Positions 1 to 11,491 are shown, numbered from the stretch's first letter. The stretch: 64,000 nt of DNA from Qaidamihabitans albus (GCF_016464705.1 NZ_JAEHOB010000005.1:124001-188000), one strand, 5' to 3'. The notes: generated by a model from the letters alone, not told the origin. Numbers and translations are program-made.

Positions 1-1
1 C

Positions 2-799
2 GTGGCCACGCGGCTCGAACGGACCGTGCGCGACGCCGGTGCCGTGCCGGCGACCATCGCCGTGCTCGACGGGCAGGCGCTCATCGGCCTTTCGGTGGCT
101 CAGCTGGAGCGGGTGTGCACCGAGGCGACGGGCCTGGACAAGCTGTCCCTGCGCGACGTCGGCCCTGCTCTCGCGCTGGGCCGTTCGGGCGCGACCACGG
201 TCGCGAGCACCTCGACGCTCGCGCACGCCGCCGGCATCGACGTGTTCGGCACCGGCGGGCTCGGCGGCGTGCACCTGCCGCCGCCCGGCGCCACGGTCAC
301 CTGGGACGTCTCGGCCGACCTCGGCGTGCTGGCGCGGGTGCCGACGCTCGTCGTGTGCTCCGGGGTCAAGTCGGTGCTCGACATCCCGGCAACGCTGGAG
401 GTGCTGGAGACCAACTCGGTGCCGGTCCTCGGCTACCGCACGGACGACTTCCCGGCGTTCTACCGGCGCTCGTCCGGCCTGCCCGTCCCGCAGCGCGTCG
501 ACGACGCCGAACAGGCCGCGGCGGCCGTGACGGCACACCGGCACCTCGCGGAATCCGGGATACTGCTGGCGAATCCGGTCCCACCGGAGTCCGAACTGGA
601 CGAACAGCTGCACGACCGGCTGCTCTCCGAGGGGCTGGAGCTGCTGCGCTCACGCGGTGTCCGCGGAGCGGACGTCACCCCGGTACTGCTGGAGTACTTC
701 CACACCGGCAGCGCGGGCGCGAGCCTGGACGCGAACGAGGCGCTGGTGCTGTCCAACGCCCGGCTGGCCGCCGAGGTCGCCGTGCGGCTGCGTGCGTGA
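2..799 (+). CDS. psuG: Pseudouridine-5'-phosphate glycosidase, 5'-truncated by window edge
   Basis: The enzyme reversibly splits pseudouridine 5'-phosphate into uracil and ribose 5-phosphate in cytosolic nucleoside salvage. The visible 265 residues carry the family blocks VPATIAVLDG near the start, FGTGGLGGVHLPPPG (about 82-96), the central VVCSGVKSVLDIPATLE stretch and the C-terminal TGSAGASLDANEALVLSN segment. Full-length members have roughly 40 more residues before the VPATIA block, so the gene starts upstream of base 1 and the GTG at base 2 is probably internal. It ends 17 bases before a PfkB kinase, the usual psuG-psuK pairing. Family call is firm; only the N-terminus is missing. Confidence 0.93.
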   Translation: MATRLERTVRDAGAVPATIAVLDGQALIGLSVAQLERVCTEATGLDKLSLRDVGPALALGRSGATTVASTSTLAHAAGIDVFGTGGLGGVHLPPPGATVTWDVSADLGVLARVPTLVVCSGVKSVLDIPATLEVLETNSVPVLGYRTDDFPAFYRRSSGLPVPQRVDDAEQAAAAVTAHRHLAESGILLANPVPPESELDEQLHDRLLSEGLELLRSRGVRGADVTPVLLEYFHTGSAGASLDANEALVLSNARLAAEVAVRLRA

Positions 800-816
800 G
801 GCACGGTGAGGCTCCG

Positions 817-1719
817 ATGAGGATCGCCGTGGTCGGCGACGCCGGCCTCGACGTCGTGGCGCGGTACGAGGGCGCGGTGCTGCACGGCGACGACGTCCGC
901 GCGCGGGTCCGGCTCGCCGGGGGCGGCGCAGGCGCGAACACCGCGCTGTGGCTGCGCTCCCAGGGGACCGAACCGACGCTGCTGGCCAGGGTGGGCGACG
1001 ACGCGGGCGGGCGGCTCGTGCGTGCCGAGCTGGAGGCCGCGGGCGTCCGCTGCGCGTTCGCCGTGGACACCGAGGCCGCCACCTGCTGCGTGGTGGTGCT
1101 CGTCGATGAGGCCGGACAGCGCAGCATGCTGCCCGACCGGGGCGCGAACAAGCATCTCCGGCCGGACGACATCGACCCGGCCGCCCTGGCCGGGGCCGCG
1201 CACCTGCACCTTTCCGGCTATGTCCTGCTGGACCCGTCGTCCCGTCCCGCAGGCCTGGCCGCGCTGGCCGCCGCCAGGTCCGCCGGGCTGAGCACCTCGG
1301 TGGACCCGCAGGCCGCCGCACTGATGACCGATCCGGCCGCCTTCCTCGCCGACGTGCGCGGCGTCGACCTGCTGCTGCCCAACGCCGCCGAGCTGCGCGC
1401 GCTGACCGGGACGAGCGATCCGGCCGGGGCGCGGGAGCTGCTGGGCACCGTCGGCGCGGTCGCCGTCACGGCCGGACGCTCGGGTGCGAGCTGGGTGGAC
1501 GGCTCGGGCGTGCTCAACGTGCCCGCCGAACCCGCACGGTGCGTCGACAGCACCGGGGCCGGGGACGCCTTCGACGCCGGGCTGCTCGTGTCGTGGTTGC
1601 GCGGGGAGCCGCCGGCGGCCGCCCTGCGCGCGGGGGTGCGGCTCGGTGCCCGCGCGGTGGGCGGCGTCGGCGCCCAGCCAGCGCCCGTCCCACCTCGTGA
1701 GTGCGGAGACGAGTTCTAA
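817..1719 (+). CDS. psuK: PfkB-family sugar kinase, probable pseudouridine kinase
   Basis: A ribokinase/PfkB-fold kinase of 300 residues. Position directly after psuG suggests it phosphorylates pseudouridine to supply the glycosidase, although substrate cannot be read from the sequence. The N-terminal GGGAGANTALWL glycine block and the C-terminal DSTGAGDAFDAG signature (anion hole and catalytic Asp) are intact. The ATG at 817 has a GTGAG element upstream. The last residues, PRECGDEF, are read from the left arm of a palindromic repeat whose central TAA is the stop codon, so the natural C-terminus may have been altered by the repeat. Confidence 0.88.
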   Translation: MRIAVVGDAGLDVVARYEGAVLHGDDVRARVRLAGGGAGANTALWLRSQGTEPTLLARVGDDAGGRLVRAELEAAGVRCAFAVDTEAATCCVVVLVDEAGQRSMLPDRGANKHLRPDDIDPAALAGAAHLHLSGYVLLDPSSRPAGLAALAAARSAGLSTSVDPQAAALMTDPAAFLADVRGVDLLLPNAAELRALTGTSDPAGARELLGTVGAVAVTAGRSGASWVDGSGVLNVPAEPARCVDSTGAGDAFDAGLLVSWLRGEPPAAALRAGVRLGARAVGGVGAQPAPVPPRECGDEF

Positions 1720-1739
1720 CTCGCCTCCGCACTCACGAG
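1694..1739. repeat. Dispersed palindrome, copy A
   Basis: Arms CTCGTGAGTGCGGAGACGAG and its near-complement meet at a TTCTAA centre, with one G-T type mismatch between the arms. A GGTGACCAGG flank follows on the right. It lies between the convergent ends of psuK and the DUF3099 gene and supplies the stop codon of both, TAA for psuK and TGA on the minus strand for DUF3099. Possible bidirectional terminator, but neither side has a T-tract. Confidence 0.85.
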
Positions 1740-2065
1740 CGGTGACCAGGCGAAACGTCGATGATCCGGTGCTCGCCCGCCTCGATCGCGTTCGCCTCCC
1801 GCCGGTAGCGGTTGACCTCCTCGGCCTTCCTCGGCGGGCGGTCGTTGGCGATGAGCACGGCGATCCAGGGCAGCGGGACCGAGAGCACGATGAACGCGAG
1901 CGCCAGCCACCAGGTCTGGTAGAAGATCCCGGCGAGGATCAGGCAGGGGAACCGCATCCCCATCATCAGGACGTACTTGCGCTTTCGGGCCGCCTGCTGG
2001 TCGTCGTAGGAGGGCGCCGCCTCGGTGATCAGTACCGGGGTGCCGCGCTTGTCGTGCTCGCTCAC
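1733..2065 (-). CDS. DUF3099 small membrane protein
   Basis: A 110-residue actinobacterial membrane protein of unknown function. The motif VLITEAAPSYDDQQ near the N-terminus followed by two hydrophobic helices (about 38-58 and 62-80) and a basic tail matches the DUF3099 family. The GTG at 2065 is chosen because GGAGGTGGAGCC sits just upstream at good spacing. It lies 19 bases downstream of the M20 hydrolase gene and is probably co-transcribed. Its TGA stop comes from the right arm of palindrome copy A, giving a C-terminal serine. Confidence 0.82.
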   Translation of the reverse strand: MSEHDKRGTPVLITEAAPSYDDQQAARKRKYVLMMGMRFPCLILAGIFYQTWWLALAFIVLSVPLPWIAVLIANDRPPRKAEEVNRYRREANAIEAGEHRIIDVSPGHRS

Positions 2066-2084
2066 CGGCTCCACCTCCAAGCCT

Positions 2085-3380
2085 TCATGCTCCCACCACA
2101 CTGCCCGGGGCGACAGCCGGGGAGCGAAGACGGTGCAGCGCGGCCACGACGAGCGTCTCGACACCGGTGCGCAGGGTGGGATGCAGCACGGGCGCGAACA
2201 GCGGCGAGTGGTTCGACGGGATGTCGTCCTCGAACCGGCCCGCGGCGAGCGCGTCGAGCACCGCCCGCTCGTCCTTGCCGCCGACCAGCCAGAACACCGA
2301 CGGCACGCCCGCGGCGCGACCGAAATCGCCGAAGTCCTCGCTGCCGGTGACCAGTGGCGCCTCCCACACCCGGCCCGCGGGGAAGTGCCGTTCGAAGGCC
2401 GCTGTGAGGTCGCCGGTGGCGGCCTCGTCGTTGGCGGTGGCGGAGAAGCTGGACAGCTCGGTGATCTCGGGTGGCCGGGGCGCGCCGGCCGCCCGCGCCT
2501 CCGCGTGCACGATCCGTTCGAGCGCGGCCAGCACGCGCGTGCGCACGTGCGGCTCGAACGTGCGCACGTTGACGTCGAGGGTGGCGTGGTCGGCGATGAC
2601 GTTGTGCGCGGTGCCCGCATGCAGCGCGCCGACCGTGACCACCGCCGAGTCCGTCGCCGAGATCTCGCGCGAGACGATCGTCTGCAGCCGCAGCACCACC
2701 GACGCGGCGAGCACGACCGGGTCCACGGTCGTCTCGGGGCGCGAGCCGTGCCCGCCCCGCCCGTGCAGCGTGACGCGCACGGCGTCGGTCGCCGCCATCA
2801 GCACACCGGGCCGGGTCAGCACCCAGCCGGCCGGCCCGGGGGTGACGTGCTGGCCGAGGACGACGTCCGGCGTGCCGGCGATCTCGAACAGGCCGTCCTC
2901 GATCATCGCCCTGGCGCCGCCGCCGGTCTCCTCGCCCGGCTGGAACACCACCAGCAGCGTGCCCGACCAGGCCGTGCGCCGCTCGGCCAGCAGGGCCGCC
3001 GCGCCGGAGAGCCACGTGGCGTGCATGTCGTGCCCGCACGCGTGCATGACCGGCACCTCGTGCCCCTCCGCGTCGATCGCGCGGACCGTGCTGGCGTAGC
3101 CGAGGCCCGTCTTCTCCTCCACCGGGAGCGCGTCGATGTCGGCCCTGAGCAGCACGGCAGGGCCCGGGCCGTTGCGCAGCACGCCGAGCACGCCGGTGCC
3201 CGCGATGCCGGTGCGCACCTCGTAACCGTCGGCGACCAGCCGGGCGGCGAGCTCGGCGGCCGTGCGGGTCTCGGCGAACGACAGCTCGGGATGCCGGTGC
3301 AGGTCGAGGTAGAGCCGCTCGAGACCCGGCAGCCGTGCAGCGAGCCCGGCGAGAACGGTGGTCACGCGTTCGCTCGTCAC
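2085..3380 (-). CDS. M20 family metallo-amidohydrolase (hippurate/IAA-amino-acid hydrolase type)
   Basis: A 431-residue cytosolic zinc-dependent hydrolase of the M20D (amidohydrolase/carboxypeptidase) type, expected to cleave N-acyl amino acids. The metal-binding HACGHDMH block (about 113-120), [11 protein letters not shown] (about 145-155) and the GRGGHGS dimerisation-domain motif are all present. The C-terminal [10 protein letters not shown] block carries the last metal ligand region. The GTG start at 3380 is 33 bases from the divergent methyltransferase gene, so the two genes share a very short promoter region. DUF3099 follows it. The natural substrate is not predictable. Confidence 0.88.
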   Translation of the reverse strand: MTSERVTTVLAGLAARLPGLERLYLDLHRHPELSFAETRTAAELAARLVADGYEVRTGIAGTGVLGVLRNGPGPAVLLRADIDALPVEEKTGLGYASTVRAIDAEGHEVPVMHACGHDMHATWLSGAAALLAERRTAWSGTLLVVFQPGEETGGGARAMIEDGLFEIAGTPDVVLGQHVTPGPAGWVLTRPGVLMAATDAVRVTLHGRGGHGSRPETTVDPVVLAASVVLRLQTIVSREISATDSAVVTVGALHAGTAHNVIADHATLDVNVRTFEPHVRTRVLAALERIVHAEARAAGAPRPPEITELSSFSATANDEAATGDLTAAFERHFPAGRVWEAPLVTGSEDFGDFGRAAGVPSVFWLVGGKDERAVLDALAAGRFEDDIPSNHSPLFAPVLHPTLRTGVETLVVAALHRLRSPAVAPGSVVGA

Positions 3381-3413
3381 CGCGACATCTGACCACAGGC
3401 ACCGGAGCGCGGC

Positions 3414-4933
3414 ATGGGATCATCACCCGCTGTGAGTCTTCCGGAGTTCTCCGCCGACTTCTGCGCCCGCCTGCGCGCGGCGCTGCGGGAGGCGCGCTAC
3501 GACGCCGACGGCGTTCTCGACTTGCTCGGCGGCCAGGCGCACGCCGCGCTGGGCCGTGGCGAGCCGGAGGCCGCCTACCGGGCGTGCCGGGACGCCGGGC
3601 GGCTCGGCACGCTCGTCCGGCTGTTCCTGCTCGGCGGCTCCGAGCCGCCGGGCGCGGTCCGGGCGGCGCTCGCGCCGCTGCCCGTCGAGGACGCGCTGGC
3701 GACCGGCCTGCTGTGCGCCGAGGGCGACCGGCTCCGCGCCGGCCTCGACCTGCGCCCGCACGGCGACGAGGAGGGGTCCTGGTGGGTACTGGCCGACCTC
3801 GACTCCGACCAGCTCGGCCGGCCCGTTCCCGAGGACCACGTGCTCGGTGTCGGGCACGCCTCGCTCAGCCTCGTGCGGGCGACCAGCCGCCGCCCGGTCG
3901 GCTCCCTGCTCGATCTCGGCACCGGCAACGGCGTGCAGGCCCTGCACGCGAGCAGGCACGCCCAGCGCATCACCGCGACCGACGTGTCCCCGCGCGCGCT
4001 GCGGCTGGCGCGGGCCACCTTCCGGCTGAACGAGCTGGACGTCGAGCTGGCGCAGGGCGAGTGGTTCGCACCGGTGGCCAGGAGACGGTTCGACCAGATC
4101 GTCTGCAACCCGCCGTTCGTGGCCGGGCCCGGGCGGGTGGACTACGTGTACCGGGACTCGGGGCTCGCCGGGGACGACGCGAGCGCGCTCGTGGTCCGCC
4201 AGCTGCCCGCGTTCCTCACCGAGGGCGGGATCGGTCAGCTGCTGGCCTCCTGGCTGCACGTCAAGGGCGAGGACTGGGCCGACCGGGTGACGCGGTGGCT
4301 GCCCGCGGGAACCGATGCCTGGTTCGTGCAACGGGACGTCGCCGACCCGGTGCTCTACGTCGGGACCTGGCTGCGGGACGCGGGCATCGACCCTGCCTCC
4401 GCGCAGGGGCGCGCGAAGGCCGCCGCCTGGCTGGACTGGTTCGAGGAGGCCGGGGTCGAGGCCATCGGCTTCGGCTTCGTCACGCTGCGTCGCGGCTCCG
4501 GTGCGGAGAGCGCGCCGACCGTCGTGTGCGAGGACCTGCGGCAGGCGTACGACGATCCGCTCGGCGGGGAGGCCGCCGCCTGGCTGGACCGGGTCGCGTG
4601 GCTGCGCGCGCACGACGCCGAACTGCTGGACACGGCGTTCCGCGTGCCGGAGACGGTGCTGCTCGAACGCGTCGACGAGGCGACCGACAACGGCTGGTCG
4701 ACCACGCTGCGGCGGCTGCACCGCACCGACGGTCCCGGGTGGCAGCACGAGCTGGACGAGCTGGCGACCGCGCTGCTGGCCGGCTGCAGGGGCCTGCTCC
4801 CGCTGGCCGATCTGCTGGACCTGCTGTCCGTGGCACACGGCCACGATCGCGCCGAGCTCGCGACGACGGCACTGCCCGTGGTCCGGGAGCTGCTCCGGCA
4901 CGGGATGCTCGTGCCCGCGCAGGAGGCCGGCCG

Positions 4934-4937
<4 letters not shown>
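3414..4937 (+). CDS. Class I SAM-dependent methyltransferase with NPPF motif
   Basis: A 507-residue protein with an N-terminal helical domain of about 150 residues, a Rossmann methyltransferase core with LDLGTGNG at about 165-172 (SAM binding) and VCNPPF at about 230-235, then a long C-terminal domain. The NPP[FY] motif occurs in enzymes that methylate planar nitrogen of bases or glutamine (PrmC, RlmG and related), so a ribosomal or translation target is plausible but unproven. The domain layout matches actinobacterial DUF7059 plus methyltransferase proteins. GTG at 3432 is an alternative start. It overlaps dtd by GTGA, indicating translational coupling. Confidence 0.82.
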
Positions 4938-5359
<422 letters not shown>

Positions 5360-5460
5360 CGAAGAATTCACGTCGTTCGCGTCCCCCGGGTTCTCAGGAA
5401 AACCTCAGCTTTGGTGGAGCAACCGGCCGGAACGTGAGCCCGTCAACAAGTCATGGACCC

Positions 5461-5488
5461 GGGAACGATTTCGGACGCGCATGCGTTG
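5461..5488 (+). promoter_or_regulatory. Candidate ECF-type (SigE/SigH/SigR-like) promoter for the sigma factor gene
   Basis: GGGAAC at 5461-5466 and CGTTG at 5484-5488 are separated by 17 bases. This resembles the GGAA(C/T)-N16-18-GTT promoters recognised by actinobacterial stress ECF sigma factors. It lies about 118 bases upstream of the sigma factor start. In mycobacteria sigB is known to be under SigE/SigH control, which makes the match meaningful, but it has not been tested here. Confidence 0.5.
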
Positions 5489-5605
5489 ACCCCAATGTCC
5501 AGCCAGCAAGCTGGTCTCGCGGGCGGGTTCCACAGGCTCGTGACGCGAAGCGCAGCGCAGGCGTGCCGCACAACAACACGTCAGCCCGTTGACCGGGGAG
5601 GCAGA

Positions 5606-6637
5606 ATGTCCGTCCAGACTCTCGAACGTGAGGCCCGCGGGATCCGTGAGCGGGAGATTCCCACGGCCACCTTCGAGGCCGAGGTCGCCCCCGTGCCGGT
5701 CGAGGAGGCCGACCTCGACGCACAGGGCCCCGCAGCCGACCTCGTCCGTGTCTACCTCAACGGCATCGGCAAGACGGCCCTGCTCACCGCGGGCGAGGAG
5801 GTGGACCTCGCCAAGCGGATCGAGGCCGGGGTGTTCGCCCAGCACATGCTGGACACCGCCCCCGATCTCTCCGCCGAGCGCAGGGCCGAGCTCTCCGCGC
5901 TGGTACGCGACGGGCGAGTGGCCAAGAACCACCTGCTGCAGGCGAACCTGCGCCTCGTCGTGTCGCTCGCCAAGCGCTACACCGGCCGTGGGATGCCGCT
6001 GCTCGACCTCATCCAGGAGGGCAACCTGGGGCTGATCCGCGCCGTGGAGAAGTTCGACTACTCCAAGGGGTTCAAGTTCTCCACCTACGCCACCTGGTGG
6101 ATCCGGCAGGCGATCACCCGGGGCATGGCCGACCAGGGCCGCACCATCCGCCTGCCCGTGCACCTGGTGGAGCAGGTCAACAAGCTCGCGCGGATCAAGC
6201 GTGACCTGCACCAGCAGCTCGGTCGTGAGGCCACCAACGAGGAGCTGGCCGCCGAGTCCGGCATCCCCGCCGAGAAGGTTTCGACACTGCTCGACCACTC
6301 CCGCGACCCGGTGAGCCTCGACATGCCGGTCGGCACCGAGGAGGACGCGCCGCTCGGCGACTTCATCGAGGACTCCGACGCGACCGACGCGGAGAGCGCC
6401 GTCATCTCCGGACTGCTGCAGGACGACCTGCGCCGGGTACTGGCCACCCTCGACGACCGGGAGCAGTACGTCATCCGGCTGCGCTACGGCCTCGACGACG
6501 GCCAGCCGCGCACCCTCGACCAGATCGGCAAGCACTTCGGCCTCTCCCGTGAGCGCGTGCGGCAGATAGAGCGCGAGGTCATGGCGAAGCTGCGCCAGGG
6601 CGAGCGGGCCGACCGGCTGCGCGCGTACGCCAGCTGA
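5606..6637 (+). CDS. sigB: Group 2 sigma-70 factor, SigB type
   Basis: A 343-residue primary-like sigma factor directing RNA polymerase to stress or stationary-phase promoters. Region 1.2 begins near residue 45 ([17 protein letters not shown]). Region 2 (about 113-178) has the intact core [19 protein letters not shown] and the [13 protein letters not shown] -10 recognition helix. Region 3 follows, and region 4.2 carries the helix-turn-helix [10 protein letters not shown] at about 313-322. There is no long acidic region 1.1, so it fits SigB rather than the housekeeping SigA/HrdB. ATG 5606 is chosen for the upstream GGGGAGG. It could be another group 2 paralogue. Confidence 0.88.
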   Translation: MSVQTLEREARGIREREIPTATFEAEVAPVPVEEADLDAQGPAADLVRVYLNGIGKTALLTAGEEVDLAKRIEAGVFAQHMLDTAPDLSAERRAELSALVRDGRVAKNHLLQANLRLVVSLAKRYTGRGMPLLDLIQEGNLGLIRAVEKFDYSKGFKFSTYATWWIRQAITRGMADQGRTIRLPVHLVEQVNKLARIKRDLHQQLGREATNEELAAESGIPAEKVSTLLDHSRDPVSLDMPVGTEEDAPLGDFIEDSDATDAESAVISGLLQDDLRRVLATLDDREQYVIRLRYGLDDGQPRTLDQIGKHFGLSRERVRQIEREVMAKLRQGERADRLRAYAS

Positions 6638-6860
6638 CGGAGCGTGACCGGGTACACCCGGACGGCCGTGTTGACTTATGACTTTGGTCACGAGACGGTC
6701 GGATGGCCGTTCCGCACGCAACCCGGGAGCCACCCGGGCGTCTTCCGGGTGGAGGTCGCCAGGACGGCCGGTTCGGCCGCCCGGGTGAGGTGCGAACGCC
6801 CGCAGTCAGGGCGGATGAACTGAAGCTTTGCGGTGGGGCTCAGGCCTCCACCGCATTCCC
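6638..6860 (+). other. Intergenic structured segment after sigB, possible 3' UTR or small RNA
   Basis: No convincing gene is present. The stretch contains successive self-complementary segments, CGCCC-N7-GGGCG at 6797-6813 and TGCGGTGG...CCACCGCA at 6829-6855, leading into the strong terminator hairpin at 6861-6903. This could be a structured sigB 3' UTR or an independent small RNA. A TTGACT hexamer at 6671 lacks a good -10 partner. Confidence 0.35.
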
Positions 6861-6903
6861 CGGAAGGTCGGGTCCGTCGGGGTGGGCCCGGCCTTCCGTT
6901 TTT
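6861..6903 (+). terminator. Intrinsic terminator
   Basis: A 12-bp stem, CGGAAGGTCGGG pairing with CCCGGCCTTCCG (one G-T pair), is followed at once by TTTTTGT. It is the only hairpin with a clear T-tract in the window and ends transcripts coming from sigB or a small RNA before the fumarase gene. Confidence 0.75.
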
Positions 6904-6961
6904 GTGGGTGATCTACGTCGCGCCGCCGCCCGGGCGGCACCGGCCCGCCGGGACGGCGCTG

Positions 6962-6967
6962 TACTTT
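6962..6967 (+). promoter_or_regulatory. Candidate -10 element of the fumarase promoter
   Basis: TACTTT fits the actinobacterial TANNNT -10 pattern and sits 34 bases ahead of the TTG start, downstream of the terminator. No clear -35 is visible. Confidence 0.3.
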
Positions 6968-7001
6968 CGAGGCCCCCGAACAGCGTGCAAGGGAGCCCGC
7001 G

Positions 7002-8687
<1,686 letters not shown>

Positions 8688-8698
8688 AGCACCCGGGC

Positions 8699-9136
8699 TC
8701 AGGAGGCGAACATCGCTTCGAGGCGCTCCAGCGTCCTGGCGATGTTCGCCCTGTTCCTGGCCGGGAACGGGCTGAGCGTGATGAGCAGCGGAATCCGGGC
8801 CGTCGACCAGTCGAAGGTCTCGGTCACCTCGGTGCCGCCGGCATCGGCAGGCTCCAGCCGCCAGCGCCAGCGGTGCCCGTTGAAGTGCCGCCACGCGATC
8901 AGCCGGTCCGGCTCGTACTCGACGACGGTGTTGAGGATCTTGTAGGGCGCGCCGATCTTCATGTCCATCCCGAACCTCGATCCGAGCTCGAGCCGCCGCG
9001 GGGCGCCGTCCTGGGCCGCGAGCACACTCCCCGAGCCGTCGAGCAGCGGGTGCTTGGCGGGGTCGGTGAGCAGTTCGAAGATCCGCTCCGGCGGCGCGGG
9101 GATGGTGCGGGTGACGGAGACCTGACGTCGTGACAT
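8699..9136 (-). CDS. SRPBCC (START-like) domain protein
   Basis: A 145-residue single-domain protein of the polyketide-cyclase/dehydrase SRPBCC superfamily, which forms a hydrophobic ligand pocket. The N-terminal VTRTIPAPPERIFELLTD is the typical opening strand and helix, followed by the GRxWR-like strands (RWRWRLEPAD) and a long C-terminal helix ending in ARTLERLEAMF. Ligand and function are unknown. It is convergent with the fumarase gene, 11 bases away. Confidence 0.75.
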   Translation of the reverse strand: MSRRQVSVTRTIPAPPERIFELLTDPAKHPLLDGSGSVLAAQDGAPRRLELGSRFGMDMKIGAPYKILNTVVEYEPDRLIAWRHFNGHRWRWRLEPADAGGTEVTETFDWSTARIPLLITLSPFPARNRANIARTLERLEAMFAS

Positions 9137-9182
9137 GGCGTCACCCTAGGTCGGGCCGCGTCGCCGCACCGGCGAACGTGAG

Positions 9183-9740
9183 CTATCCCCTGCGCTGCTC
9201 GCTGCTCAGCACCACCTCGCGGTCGGCGAGCGGCTGGTCGAGCCGGACGGTCAGCACGGGGTAACGCATGTCCATCGTGCAGGCCCGCTGCCCGGCCGGT
9301 TCGGTCTCCACGAGGGTGAGCGCGACGTGCCGCCCGGTCTGCCCGGCGACCTCGACGCTGGCCCGGCCGCAACCGCCCTCCTGGGCGGTCACCGACAGCC
9401 GCCGCCCGTCGCCGTGGACGCTCACCTGCCGCGGGTGGCCCTCCGGCAGCGCGCTGCCGTCGATCCGCTCGGCGGGCACGGGCGTTCCGTCGCCCCCGGC
9501 GGGCGGCTGCGCGGGTTTGCGTCCCGGCATGCCCTCCACCGGCGGGGCCGGCTGTACCTCGCCCGGGATCTCGCCCTGCTCCACCTGCCCCGACCTGGAC
9601 AGCACGGGGTCCCGCGACGGGAGCGAGCCACCGTCCCGGGAACCCGGCCCGGCCCCGGCCGTGTTCGCCGGCTGCTGCCCGCAGGCGGTCGTGGCGAACA
9701 GGATGATTCCGATTCCGGCGAGTGCCTGCTTCCACCTCAT
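9183..9740 (-). CDS. Secreted lipoprotein, unknown function
   Basis: A 185-residue protein beginning with a basic n-region (MRWKQ), a hydrophobic core and a lipobox ending ATTAC, so the mature protein is probably lipid-anchored at Cys20 outside the cytoplasmic membrane. A Gly/Pro-rich linker of about 70 residues leads to a C-terminal beta-rich region. I recognise no enzymatic motif. It is divergent from the VOC gene at 9807. Confidence 0.7.
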   Translation of the reverse strand: MRWKQALAGIGIILFATTACGQQPANTAGAGPGSRDGGSLPSRDPVLSRSGQVEQGEIPGEVQPAPPVEGMPGRKPAQPPAGGDGTPVPAERIDGSALPEGHPRQVSVHGDGRRLSVTAQEGGCGRASVEVAGQTGRHVALTLVETEPAGQRACTMDMRYPVLTVRLDQPLADREVVLSSEQRRG

Positions 9741-9806
9741 GCACCAAGGACGGTGCGGCAGCAGCGGCGGGTTGCACGCGGCACCCGCTTTCGAGAGGGT
9801 TCTGCC

Positions 9807-10184
9807 ATGAGCACCGCGAGCGTGCGCTACCTCGTCGACGACGTCGACGCTGCGGTCGACTCCTACACCCGGCTGCTCGGCTTCGAACAGCAGGCCCGGC
9901 CGGGTCCCGGGTTCGCCATCGTCGTGCGGGTCGCGCGCCGGCTGCTGCTGAGCGCTCCGGCCGGACCAGGCGGCGCCGCGCAGGCGATGCCCGACGGCCG
10001 CCGTCCGGAACCGGGCGGCTGGAACCGGAGCCAGCTCGGGGTGACCGATCTCGACGGTCTCGTCGAGGGCCTGCGCGGCGCGGGCGCGAGCTTCCGCAAC
10101 GACATCGTCGAGGCGTGCGGCGGGAGGCAGGTCCTGCTCGACGACCCGGCGGGCAACCCGGTCGAACTGTTCGAGCCCCGGTGA
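9807..10184 (+). CDS. VOC/glyoxalase-fold protein
   Basis: A 125-residue vicinal-oxygen-chelate domain with the YLVDDVDAAVDSYTRLLGF opening and the DPAGNPVELFEP closing block typical of the glyoxalase/bleomycin-resistance superfamily. The usual first metal histidine is absent near the start, so activity is uncertain. ATG 9807 follows GAGAGGGT. The stop overlaps the permease start by GTGA, so the two genes form a coupled pair. Confidence 0.75.
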   Translation: MSTASVRYLVDDVDAAVDSYTRLLGFEQQARPGPGFAIVVRVARRLLLSAPAGPGGAAQAMPDGRRPEPGGWNRSQLGVTDLDGLVEGLRGAGASFRNDIVEACGGRQVLLDDPAGNPVELFEPR

Positions 10185-11431
10185 CCGCGGAGCCGAACCG
10201 GCTCGCGCGCAGGCTGGACACCGGCGACGCCGTGGTGCTCGGCCTCGGCGCGATGATCGGAGCCGGCGTGTTCGTCGCGTTCGCCCCCGCTGCCCGGGCG
10301 GCGGGTTCCGGGCTGCTCCTCGGCCTCGCCGTCGCGGGCCTCGTCGCGTACTGCAACGCCACCTCCTCCGCCCGCCTCGCCGCCCGGTACCCGTCCTCGG
10401 GCGGCACGTACGTGTACGGCCGCGAACAGCTCGGCCCGTTCTGGGGCCATCTCGCCGGCTGGGGCTTCGTGGTGGGCAAGACCGCGAGCTGCGCGGCGAT
10501 GGCGCTCACCGTCGTCGTCTACGCGGCACCGGATGTCGGCAGGCCGTGGCGCGGGCTGCTCGCGGTGGCCGTCGTGGCGGCCCTGACCGCCGTGAACTAC
10601 CGGGGTGTGCGGCGCTCGGCGCTCGCGACGAAGATCATCGTCACGCTGAGCCTGCTGGTCCTCGCCGGCGCGGTCGCGGTGATCCTGCTGGCCGGAGACG
10701 TGGCGGGCTCGCGGCTCCTGCCTTTCCCCGGCACCGGCGCGGGCGGTGTGCTCGAAGCAGCTGGGCTGCTGTTCTTCGCCTTCGCCGGGTACGCCCGGAT
10801 CGCCACGCTCGGCGAGGAGGTACGCGACCCGGCCCGGACGATCCCGAGGGCGATCCCGGTCGCGCTCGGGATCGTGCTGCTCGTCTACGCAGCGGTGGCG
10901 CTGGCCGTGCTGCTCCGGCTGGGTCCGGGTGGGCTCGGCGGGACGGCCGACCCGCTCGCGCACGCGGTGGCCACCACGTCGTGGTCCGGCTTCGCACCGG
11001 TGGTCCGCGCCGGTGCCGCGGTGGCCGCGCTCGGCGCACTGCTGGCGCTGGTGCTCGGCGTGTCGCGCACCGTGCTGGCGATGGCCCGCGACGGGCACCT
11101 GCCGCGGGCGCTCGCCGTGGTGCATCCTCGTTTCGAGGTGCCGCACCGCGCCGAGCTCGCCGTGGGTGCCGCTGTGGCGGTCCTGGCGTCGTTCGCCGAT
11201 CTGCGGAGTGCGATCGGCTTCTCCTCGTTCGCGGTGCTCGTGTACTACGCGATCGCGAACGCCAGCGCGTGGACGCTGCGCAGCGGCCGGATCGTTCCGG
11301 TGGCCGGGTTCACCGGGTGCGTGGTGCTCGCGGTCAGCCTGCCGGTCTCCTCGGTGGTCGCCGGTACCGCCGTGCTCGCCGCCGGTGCGCTCGCCTTCGC
11401 CGTCCAGCGCACCACCCAGCGTGGCTCGTGA
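10181..11431 (+). CDS. APC-superfamily amino-acid permease
   Basis: A 416-residue integral membrane transporter with about 11-12 hydrophobic helices. The first helix holds GLGAMIGAGVFVAF, the glycine-rich substrate-binding break of APC carriers, followed by YPSSGGTYVYGREQLG. The likely substrate is an amino acid or amine imported with protons, but specificity cannot be read. GTG 10181 overlaps the VOC stop. The C-terminus (...QRGS) ends at a TGA supplied by palindrome copy B, so the original end may have been replaced. Confidence 0.83.
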   Translation: MTAEPNRLARRLDTGDAVVLGLGAMIGAGVFVAFAPAARAAGSGLLLGLAVAGLVAYCNATSSARLAARYPSSGGTYVYGREQLGPFWGHLAGWGFVVGKTASCAAMALTVVVYAAPDVGRPWRGLLAVAVVAALTAVNYRGVRRSALATKIIVTLSLLVLAGAVAVILLAGDVAGSRLLPFPGTGAGGVLEAAGLLFFAFAGYARIATLGEEVRDPARTIPRAIPVALGIVLLVYAAVALAVLLRLGPGGLGGTADPLAHAVATTSWSGFAPVVRAGAAVAALGALLALVLGVSRTVLAMARDGHLPRALAVVHPRFEVPHRAELAVGAAVAVLASFADLRSAIGFSSFAVLVYYAIANASAWTLRSGRIVPVAGFTGCVVLAVSLPVSSVVAGTAVLAAGALAFAVQRTTQRGS

Positions 11432-11470
11432 GTGCGCACGCGAGTTAGAACTCGCGTGCGCACTCACGAG
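11425..11470. repeat. Dispersed palindrome, copy B (perfect)
   Basis: A perfect palindrome with arms CTCGTGAGTGCGCACGCGAG around a TTAGAA centre; the pairing extends two more bases on each side (11423-11472). It provides the TGA stop of the upstream permease gene and lies about 50 bases before the ArsR start. Confidence 0.9.
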
Positions 11471-11491
11471 CCGGACCTGGGCTTGGGTCGT

